DNA of 64,000 nt, from the NCBI GenBank assembly GCA_022414725.1, contig CM039464.1, forward strand, positions 51,540,017 to 51,604,016. Direction: 5' to 3'. Positions 55,422 to 64,000 of this stretch are shown piece after piece. Position 1 is the first letter of the stretch; each line of letters opens with the position of its first letter. The position numbers were made by a program, and so were the translations under genes. Source of the DNA: Microglena sp. YARC. Taxonomy: Eukaryota > Chlorophyta > Chlorophyceae > Chlamydomonadales > Chlamydomonadaceae. The notes under the pieces are model-generated. The model was not told the origin of the DNA. It searched no databases and worked only from the letters and a program-made list of their open reading frames with translations.

Positions 55422-57435
55422 AGACAGAAATCACATGAGCCACATGTACTGCTTCCATCAGCCAGCTCATCTGCCAGCTCAGCAGCCAGCTCTGAGGTAC
55501 ATGGCACAGGTCGGAATCTTGGGCCGTCGCTAACTCCATCACAGCAAGAGCTACAGACGCTACCACAGCTACTCTCTAGCTCCTCTTCTTCCTCTTCCTC
55601 CTCCCCCCTCCTCGTCACTATTACTGTAGCTTCCGTGCAGCTTCTTCTCCTCCTTGTCACTATCACTGAAGCTTCCATGCAGCTTCTCCCCCTCCTCGTC
55701 ACTGTCACTGAAGCTTTTATGCAGCTTTCTCCCCCCCTCGTCACTGTCACTGTAGCTTCCGTGCAGCTTCTCCCCCCCCTCATCACTATCACTGTAACTT
55801 TCGTGCAGCTTCTCTTTCTCCTCGTCACTATCACTGTAGCTCCCACGCAGCTTCTCCTCCTTTTCCTCCTCCTCATCACTATCACTGTAGCTTCCATACA
55901 GCTTCTCCCCCTCCTTCCTCTCTTCCTCGGCACTATCACTGCAGCTTCCATGCAGCTTCTCCTCCTTCTCCTCCATCCTCTTGTCCTCAGCCCTATTACT
56001 GCATCTGCTCAGCATCTCCCCCTTACCCTTCCGCTCAACCTTATAGCCCCTCCAATTTGTACTGCTGTACATCTCGGAAGCTCCCAGGCAGCTGCCTGGA
56101 AGCTCCAACCCCTCGTCATCACTGCCGCTTGTACTGCCACTTGGAGAGCTGTACCACTCCTCCATATCCACTTGCCTTCGCGTGCCCTGCCCACGCTGCT
56201 CACCAGCCTGGCATGCCATCCTGACTTCGATGCCTTGCCTAAATGCCAGCATCAGCAAATTTGCCTCGCTGTCGCCAAATGATGCTGACCTGTCAGCCAT
56301 AAGCTGGGCTTGGAGTAACTCAGAGGAACGAGGTCTTGAGCCTGAAGTGCTAGATGGGATATTGCCACCTCCACCACCACCACCGCAGCCACCACGACCA
56401 TTGATGCCTTGGGTAAATGTCAGCATCATCAAATTTGCCTCGCTGTCGCCCAATGATGCTGAGCTGTCAGCCATCAGCTCGGCTTGGAGTACCTCATTGG
56501 GACAAGGTCTTGAGCGCGAATTGCTGGATGGAATGCTACCACCTCCACCACCATTACCACCACCACCACGACTACCACAAGCTAGGAGCACCCCAGTGTG
56601 ATGAGATCTTGGCCCTGAAGTGTTGGATGGGAAGTTGCCACCATCACCACTACCATCAGAATAGTGCCCACTACTACCCCCACCACCTGCACCATCACTA
56701 ATCACACCATCATAGTCGTTTCCGCCACCACCAACAGAATAGCCACCACCACTACCACCACCTTGAGAATAGCCACCAACACCATCACTACCACCACCAT
56801 CAGAATAGCCACCAACACCATCATTGGTCAAATCATAGCCACTACCACCCCCGTTGTCATTAGACCCAGACATATAGCCTACAGCACTTCCATCACGCCC
56901 ACCTGCACGAGCTCCATCGGAGACTGTAGTGCCGGGGGTGCATGCAGTACAAGCAGGGCTCGTACCGATTCTCTTCTTAAAGAGAGTGCTCTGGATTGGG
57001 GTCTCTATGGGCACAGCCCCCTCTGTACTTTTTTCTGGGAACTGGATTCACTGGGTAAGGGGCATGCCCCTAAAATGGCAGAGGAAGAGAGGAACATTTC
57101 TCTAGACCTGGGGACAAGTAAAAGAGGTACATATGTGGGTGCAGCCCCCCCTCTCGCCACCTCTCCTGTACTCCTGTACTCCTGTACTCCTGTATGGCAG
57201 GGTGTGCTAGTGTGGGCGTAGTCCCCCTTCTCTCCACCTCAGCCGCACCATCAGGGTGTGCATGTGTGGGCGCAGCCCCCCTTCTTGCCACGTCACTAGT
57301 ACTAGCAGGGTGTGCTAGTGTGGGCGTAGCCCCCCTTTGCGCCGCCACATCTGTGCCACCAGGGTGTGCTTGTGTGGGCGTAGCCCCCCTTTTACGTACC
57401 TCATCTGAGCTGGCATCATCCCCCCACAGGGTTAG
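55422..57435 (-). CDS. Long repetitive exon, unit 3 (481-codon open core, donor lost)
   Basis: The longest uninterrupted stretch of this exon (55569-57014) is open for 481 codons: KKRIGTSP region, Gly-rich region, three copies of a segment with LLQAxLMADSSAS or its Ser-rich relative, SSPSGSTSGSDDEG and nine acidic SYSDSDEE units. A C-run indel at about 55605 then shifts it out of the Cys-rich end. The donor that is GTAAGTG in units 1 and 2 reads TCTAAGTG here. The 5' part is missing, as in unit 1. Confidence 0.5.
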
Positions 57436-58917
57436 AAAGGGGGGGGGGGTGATATGAGCGCTCTAAAACAATTTAAAGATGGAGACTATATATAAATTAC
57501 ATTGTTATAGCTTAGACAGACCATGTACCCAGGACAAGCCCGCTCCTCATATCCGGGGAGGGAGGGGGCGGGTGTGGGTGGGTGGGGTGGGGGGGTGGGG
57601 GGGTCTTTTATATCAAGCTATATTACAAACCAATTGCAGGTCCAAAATTCCAGAAGTTGTCTGATCAAATACTGCTATTTAACATTGCCAACAACTAGCT
57701 AGCATCTATCCATCACACAAAGTTCAACTTTACTATGCTGGAGAACAGATCTTATAGTCCTTGTTTATAGCCCCTCCAGATAGTCTATAATCATTATGAT
57801 TATTTGAGGTTTTTAAAATTTGTATATTATTGTCATATTTTCCAACAACCTCACATGGAATCAAACATGGCGTCAAGTCTCAGACCTTGGAATTATGATA
57901 TCCGTATGGGCAAATTATAATTAATGTCCATAACCACAATCATAATCCTCTTCATCATCATCACCGCCACCCACTATCATCAACATACCCATGCATCATC
58001 ATCATCATCACCATCATCAACACCGTCACCGCCACCATCATCCCTATCCCCATGCTGCACCATCCTCACCATCCCCATGCTCATCATCATCACCGCCACC
58101 ATCACTACCATCACCATATCCATGCATCATCATCATCATCATCATCATCATCATTATCATCATCATCAACACCTTCACCATCACCCCCATGCTACACCAT
58201 CCTCATCATCCCCATGCTCAACATCATCACTGTCACCATCACTACCATCACCATACCCATGCATCATCATCATCACCGCCACCATCTCTACCACCAGGTA
58301 CCAAATTCTAATCCTCCTCCTCCTCCTCCCCCTCATCATCATCCTCCTCCTCTTCCTCATCACCATTACCATGACCATGCTGCACCGAGTTAGGCTTCAT
58401 GCTATCCATATAAATCTCCACCTTCCAAATCTCTCCATCTGCTTCTACCTACAGTGTATGAGACGGTAGGGTTTGCATGTCAGTCTAACTTGTTGATGGT
58501 GGCCGGTTGACTGGTATTGGTATGGGTATGTGTCTTGGTGTTGGACTTGGTGTTGGTATTGGTGCCAGTAATAGTATCGGCATTGTTGTCAGTATTGGTA
58601 TTGGTATTGTTGTCGGTGTTGATGTTGGTATTGGTGTTGCATCCACCTACTGGGTATGGGACGTTAGGGTGTGCATGTCAGTCTAACTTGTTGATGGCGG
58701 CTGGCTGACTGGTATTGGTATGGGTTTTGGTGTTGCGTCCACCTACTGGGCATGGGACTTAGGGTGTGCATGTCAGTCTAGCTAGTTGATGGGGGCAGGC
58801 TGACAGTTATTGGAATTGGTATTTGTATTGGTGCTGGTATTTGTATTGGTGAGAGTATTTATATTGGTGATGGTATTGAGCCACCACCACCACCACCACC
58901 CCAACCCCTAAAGGTAC

Positions 58918-59089
58918 CTGGTGGACTTCGCCCAGGTGTCCATCGCTCACGTGTGTGTAGTCCATGTCCCGTACTTCGTCCTTAGGTAGGCCCCATGGGT
59001 TTTTGTTGAAAAAGAGGGCCAAGGCTCGATCTTGCGCATCAACCCTTGTACTGTGCACACTGTCAATCTCTTCTTCTGGCTCCTCATAC
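58918..59089 (-). CDS. RYEEPEEE/KNPWGL exon, unit 4
   Basis: 172 nt, identical in structure to 34821-34992. Acceptor CTCACGCAG, donor GTACCTTTAG, phase 2 start and phase 0 end. Confidence 0.6.
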
Positions 59090-59701
59090 CTGCGTGAGAA
59101 GAGGAGGGTGTGAGGGTTGTGTTGTGTTGTGTTGGTTGGTTGGGATAGGGTAGGATGGGGTGGCATGGGATTCATCCTTCATAATACACATCCCACCTGT
59201 GGAATCCATTGCTCATCAAAACAAGACAAAAACAACAACAAATCAACACAAAACAAGAAAGGCACAAATGATGATACACAAACCAGTGTAATCCATTACT
59301 CATCAAAACAAGACAAAAACAATGCAAATCGATACAAATAAGAAAGACAAAAATGAGCATGTACACAAACCTTTGGAATCCATCCAAAGGTTTGTGTACT
59401 TAATAGAACAAGACAAAAACAACAACAACAAAACAAAACAAGAAAGACATTAATGATGAAACACATCGCTCAACAAAACAAGATAAAAACAACAACAAAT
59501 CAACGCAAAACAAGACAAAAACAAAACAAGATAAAACAACACAAAACAAGAAATACACAAATGATCATAGACCAACCTGTGGAATCCATCCCTCAACAAG
59601 ACAAAAAGAACAACAAATAAACACAAAACAAGATGAAGAAAAATCAACACAAATCGACATAAAACAAGACAAAATCAACAAAAAACAACAGAGACACAAA
59701 C

Positions 59702-59859
59702 CCGTGTAATCCAGCGCCCGGATTGCCGCTAAACTTGGTTACAACAAATAGAGCGTTGGAAGTGGCTCCTCCCCTACTGCCTGCACTGCTCCCTTGGCCG
59801 TTGCTTGGTGGGACACATCTCCACGTTACCTTCCACCCTTCACTATCATCAGGACACAC
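59702..59859 (-). CDS. CPDDSEGW exon, unit 4 (intact)
   Basis: This 158-nt exon has acceptor ACTCAAAG and donor GTTTGTG. It encodes CPDDSEGWKVTWRCVPPSNG, a Ser/Gly stretch and NALFVVTKFSGNPGAGLH. It replaces the DPSASFTR end of the unit 1 exon by a different end, so the two units splice onward differently. Confidence 0.55.
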
Positions 59860-60514
59860 CTTTGAGTTTGGGTTCAGGTTCAGGTTTGGGTTCAGGTTTG
59901 GTCTGGTTTTAGTTTTGGGCTTGGGGCATGAGCTTTAGGATAAGGAGGCTAAAGGTGAGGTCGGGGGTAGGAGGGAATAGGATGGGAACCACTTTTTTTT
60001 CTTCCGACGGCGGGTCGCCATTCTGCATGGCGACGCATGGGTCTGGCTAAACTAGTCAGAAATGCCCCCCCTCGAACCCCCCACGCTTCGTGCTCCGCAG
60101 GGTTCAGGGTGCAGTGCATCGCACTGGGGTTGCACCGAGCCGCTCAATTAGCGACGCGCCACACGAAAAAAAACAGTGATGGGAAGGCATAGTCATGTCA
60201 CTTGGGTTTGGGTTGGAATTTGTCTTTGGGTTGGGGATTTAGGATAAAGAGGTGAGGTTAGGGTTAGGAGGGTATAGGGTGGTTTTGAACCACTGCTTGG
60301 TTTTTCCGACGGCGGGTCGCCATTCCGTTGCTGCATGGCCACGCATGGGTCTGGGTAAACTAGTCAGAAATGCCCCCCGAACCCCGCGGGCTCTGCGCTT
60401 TGCGCTCCGCAAGGTTCGGGGGGCGGCGAGTCGCACTGGAATCGCACCGAGATTCTCAACTAGCGACGCGTCGCAAGAAAACAAACAGTGATGGGAAGGC
60501 ATGGTCATGTCACT

Positions 60515-60998
60515 TGGGTTTGGGTTTGAATTTGGGTTTGGGTATGAGTTGGGGTTTGGGTTGGAATTGGGGTTTGGGGTTTGAGATTTAGGATAAATTG
60601 GTTATAGGTGACGTTAGGGGCAGGAGGGTATAGGATGGGAAGCCATGGGCATGTCATTTGGGTTTGAGTTTGGGTTTGGGTTGGAATTGGGGTTTGGGGC
60701 TTGAGATTTAGGATAAGGAGGTTATAGGTGACGTTAGGGGCAGGAGGGTATAGGACGGGAAGCCGTGGGCATGTCACTTGGGTCTGAGTTTGGGTTTGGG
60801 TTGGAATTGGGGTTTGGGGTTTGAGATTTAGGATAAATAGGTTATAGGTGACGTTAGGGGCAGGAGGGTATAGGATGGGAAGCCATGGGCATGTCACTTG
60901 GGTTTGGGTTTGGGTTGGAATTGGGGTTTGGGGTTTGGGGCTTGAGATTTAGGATAAGGAGGTTCTAGGTGAGGTAAGGGGTAGGAGGGTATAGGATT
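60515..60998. repeat. 120-bp tandem repeat with TTTGGG core, unit 4
   Basis: Four units with a period of exactly 120 bp. The minus frame is open for 130 codons (40-residue period: [17 protein letters not shown], then KPQTPIPTQTQTQTQ). Open frame alone is weak evidence because G/T-rich plus strands give few stops on the other strand. Confidence 0.8.
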
Positions 60999-61180
60999 AG
61001 AAGCCATGGGCATGTTAAATGGGGTCCATTTAACGGGTCAGAAAGAGTCTAGAATTCAACGGATGGAATTTCTACTCAGCTTGTCAAAAAAAGTATTAAT
61101 TTCGTTTTAATGCCCAGTTATTTGTGGCAAATGTCACTTCTAGCCTTAAGCTACCCCCGGACTAGATAACAAACACTTAC

Positions 61181-61234
61181 CTCATACTCTCCCCCCATAG
61201 GGCCCTTGGATGTGTAGTGGCAGGCCATCTTGTC
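61181..61234 (-). CDS. Cassette exon a, unit 4
   Basis: Encodes DKMACHYTSKGPMGGEYE, phase 0-0, donor GTAAGTG. Intact here while the unit 2 copy has an extra base. Confidence 0.5.
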
Positions 61235-61305
61235 TTTTATCCCCCAGCCCTCTTATGGACCTGATTAACTGATTAACACTAAGGCTTCTTATACTAAGCA
61301 CTCAC

Positions 61306-61359
61306 CTCATACTCTCCCCCCATAGAGCCCCTGGATGTGTAGTGGCAGTCCATTCTGTC
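61306..61359 (-). CDS. Cassette exon b, unit 4
   Basis: Encodes DRMDCHYTSRGSMGGEYE, phase 0-0, donor GTGAGTG. 54 nt. Confidence 0.5.
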
Positions 61360-61422
61360 CTTTATCCCCCAGCCATCTTAAATATCGGATTAACACCAAG
61401 GCCTCTTACACTAAACACTCAC

Positions 61423-61571
61423 CTCATAATCCCCCCCCTTAGGGGCCCTGCATCTGTAGTCAGTTTTATTTTTCTTCATCTTCCCGCCCTCAGGGTTCTT
61501 GTTATAGAAAACCTCCCGAGCATGTGCTTGTGCTTCAGCCGCCGTTGCGAAAACACCATGTCTTGCAATGG
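61423..61571 (-). CDS. KNP exon, unit 4
   Basis: This 149-nt exon has acceptor CCCCCCAG and donor GTGAGTG. It encodes RHGVFATAAEAQAHAREVFY, then NKNPEGG and a Lys-rich link into a diverged cassette end (APKGGDYE). It lacks the four-residue WGLE part of unit 1, with the frame kept. Confidence 0.55.
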
Positions 61572-61689
61572 CTGGGGGGCATGAGCTGGAGGGTGTGCGG
61601 GTACAGGTGGAGGGGCAGGCTTCGTGGTTAGTGTTAAGTAGGTTTGTGTGGCTGGGCATTGTGGCAATAATAGCTTATTGACTTAATAT

Positions 61690-62480
61690 TCCTGTTTAAA
61701 ACAACATCTCCTGAGCATGGTCTTGCGCTTCAGCTGGCGTTGCGAAGACACCATGGTGTTCAACGTCTGGGGGGCATGAGCTGGAGGGTGTGCAGATGCA
61801 GGTGAGGGGCAGGCCTCGTAGTTAGTATTTACTAAGTTTGAGTGGCAGGGCATCATGGCTGTAGTTGAGTGGCCCAAGATTCATGTTTAAAACAACACCT
61901 CCCCAGCATGCTCTTGCGCTAGAACTGCTGTTGCATAGACACGGTGGCGTTTAATGTCTGGGGGGCATGAGATGGAGGGTGTGCAGGTGGGGGGGGCAGG
62001 CTTCATGGTCAGTGTTTACTAGGTTGGTGGGGCTGGACACCGTGGCTGTGGTTGTAAAATCCAAGATTACTGTTCGAAATAACGTCTCCCCAGCATGCTC
62101 TTGCGCTTCAGCTGCTGTTGCGAAGGCACCATGGCTTGTGATGGCTGGGGGGCATGTGCTGGAGGGTGTGCAGGTGAGGGGGCAGGCTTTGTGGTCAGTG
62201 GTTTGTAGATTTGGGTGGCTGGGCATCGTGGCTATAGCTTATTGACCCAATATTCCTGTTTAAAACAACACCTTCTGAGCATGCTCTTGTGCTTGAGCTG
62301 CTGTTGCGAAGGCACCATGGCGTGCTATGGCAGGGGGGCATGAGCTGGAGGGTGTGCAGGTGGGGGGGCAGGCCGAGTGGTAAGTGTTTAGTAGGTTTGT
62401 GTGACTGGACACCGTGGTGTGGATATAGCTGAGTGACCTAATATTCATGTATAAAACAACACCTCCCCAGCATGATCTAG
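61690..62480 (-). repeat. Tandem copies of the acceptor and first half of the KNP exon, unit 4
   Basis: Units near 61740, 61930, 62115 and 62305 each contain a CCCCCCAG acceptor and a readable FATAAEAQEHA-type start on the minus strand. Between copies the sequence is intron-like. The arrangement parallels 37590-38400. Confidence 0.75.
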
Positions 62481-62548
62481 CACTTCCCATACCGCTTGCA
62501 CATCTGCCTGCTAGTGTGTGCTGTTCATAAGTCCCCCTTGAGTCCTAC

Positions 62549-62719
62549 CTGTAAAATCCATTAGGACTGTTTCCATACGAGGAGGATACAACGAATGTGG
62601 CACCACTCCCACTGGCAGGCACACTTCTCGTACCGCTTGTACCGCCTGCCTTGGAGGAAGCCTTGGCCTGGTGTGTCTTTTGAGCCTTAAGCTGCTTTGC
62701 GCTTTGCTTTGGACTGGCC
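62549..62719 (-). CDS. Lys/Gln-rich exon, unit 4 (intact)
   Basis: This 171-nt exon has acceptor CCTCGAG and donor GTAGGACTC. It encodes QSAKQLKAQKTHQAKASSKA, then a Ser/Gly linker and GATFVVSSSYGNSPNGFY. The core is conserved with units 1 and 3 despite clear DNA divergence. Confidence 0.6.
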
Positions 62720-62939
62720 CTCGAGGCAGGGGGTGCACTTACTTTGGTTGGCTTGACCCTGAATGGGAGATGAACATAGTTAGGCTTGGCTTGGCTTGGC
62801 AGCGGATGGGGAGTGGAGTTAGTAAGAAGTCAGGCAGGGGGTGCGCTTACTTTGGTTGGCTTGGCCCTGAAAGGGGAATGAACATAGTAAGACTTGGCTT
62901 GGCCCTGAATGGGGGATGAAGGTAGTTAGAAGTCAGGCA

Positions 62940-62971
<32 letters not shown>

Positions 62972-63245
62972 ACTTTGGTTGGCTAGGCCCTGAATGGGGG
63001 ACGAACATAGTAAGACTTGGCTTGGCTTGCCACCACATGGGGGATGAAGGAAGTAAGAAGTCAGGCAAGGGGGGCGCTTCCTCCAGTTGACTTGGATCCG
63101 AATGGGGAATAAACATAGTAAGACTTGGCTTGGCCCTGCATGTGGGATGAAGGTAGTAAGACTTGGCTTGGCCTTGCATGTAGGATGAAGGCAGTACGAA
63201 GTCAGGCAGGGGGGGCCCTTACTTTGGTTGACTTGGATCTCAATG
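62720..63245. repeat. GGCTTGGCCCTGAATGGGG-type tandem repeat with 31-nt G run, unit 4
   Basis: Same block as 38617-39120. The G run is 62940-62970. Confidence 0.8.
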
Positions 63246-63617
63246 GGGGATGAAGCTACCCCCACCCACCAATGGGGGATAAACTTACCCAACTTACCCA
63301 TGGAGGATGAACTTACCCCCATGAATAGGGTGAGAAATTACCCATCCTCCCCCCCAAATGTGTAACAAAGCAACTAAAACTACATATGTATAGACATCAC
63401 ACCCCTAGGTGAAGCCACTTAAGGTGCATTGTTAACAGATGCAATACCTGTAAACTCTTGTTGTTAAACCATGTGCTTTGATCACACCTGACTGATGTTG
63501 CCCCTTGTGCCCCTCGCCCTCTCTGTTGCCCTCTCTCTTGTGCAAGAGCACATACAAGTGCATTTAAAATATGGAACACCCCTAAACTCTAACAACCATT
63601 TTCTTTGCATCGCAAAT

Positions 63618-63978
63618 TGGGGGGTCTCTGGCACCCTTCTATTCGTCTTGAAAGGGTGCAGTATGGGTTCAGAAAAGCACTTTTTTCTTTCCGGCTACCA
63701 GCACCAGCTTCTAGGCAGCTACCTAAGCCAGCCCCTGGGCTAAGCCTCAAAATTTTAGAAGCGCCAGAAAGCTGATTACGTTAGCTCCGAGGTGTACTAG
63801 GTTGCTTTAGGTTTGGGTGATTGGCCAGCCAGGGGAGCTGCCTAGAAGCTGCTGCGTCAGCTTCAAGGTGCGCTAGATTGCCTTAGGTTTGGGTGATTAG
63901 CCAGCCAGGGGAGCTGCTTAGAAGCTGCTGCTCATAGCCGAAAAGAAAAAATTGTAGACAAGGGTGCCGAGGACCCTC
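63618..63978. repeat. Foldback element, unit 4
   Basis: Near-identical to 39505-39864. It ends 22 bases before the window edge. Confidence 0.65.
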
Positions 63979-64000
63979 AAAAAGTGCATCGTGATCGCAC

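Larger units (their letters stand above)
46803..64000. repeat. Segmental tandem duplication, right copy (units 3 and 4)
   Basis: The right copy of the duplication contains unit 3 (46803-57460) and the first part of unit 4 (57463-64000). The homology begins abruptly at TATTTCCCTAGTATCC and continues past the window edge, so the true period and copy number are not visible here. Confidence 0.95.

Overview
The window looks like nuclear DNA of a eukaryote, most likely a green alga. There is no operon structure. Genes are split by GT-AG introns, introns are packed with simple repeats, and retroelements of plant/algal type (Ty1/copia, LINE) are present. The one well-recognised host gene joins a secreted chitin-binding module to a copper-radical oxidase. 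A prasinophyte such as Cymbomonas would fit, but the sequence alone does not fix the species.

Layout. 1-3000: a decayed, truncated Ty1/copia element on the minus strand. 3140-3327: a hAT-type MITE with perfect 8-bp target duplications. 4825-16154 (minus): a nine-exon gene for a predicted 872-residue secreted protein with an N-terminal CBM14 (peritrophin-A-like) module, a glyoxal/galactose-oxidase domain with all five copper and cofactor residues, and a Lys/Pro/Asn/Gln-rich tail. Each of its eight introns carries its own tandem repeat, and three of them carry duplicated copies of a splice junction. 16155-21072: intergenic DNA with dispersed repeats and no convincing gene.

21073-64000 is a nested tandem array. 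Four related units of about 11-12 kb start near 21073, 33370, 46803 and 57463. Units 1+2 are repeated almost exactly as units 3+4 (22584-39896 against 46803-64000, offset about 24.1-24.2 kb), and the array runs off the window. Each unit carries minus-strand exons of an unrecognised, fast-evolving gene or gene pair: a very long exon built of several in-frame coding repeats, a Lys/Gln-rich exon, an exon with a KNPWGL motif, a series of 54-nt phase-0 cassette exons, and downstream exons. Introns and exon borders are again expanded into tandem repeats. A 304-bp miniature LTR element, a second hAT MITE, a foldback element and a 5'-truncated LINE mark different stages of the array's history.

For the array the frame is often broken by one-base indels in C/G runs. 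Decay and assembly error cannot be separated here, so its exons are given as supported open segments with splice sites, not as a finished gene model.
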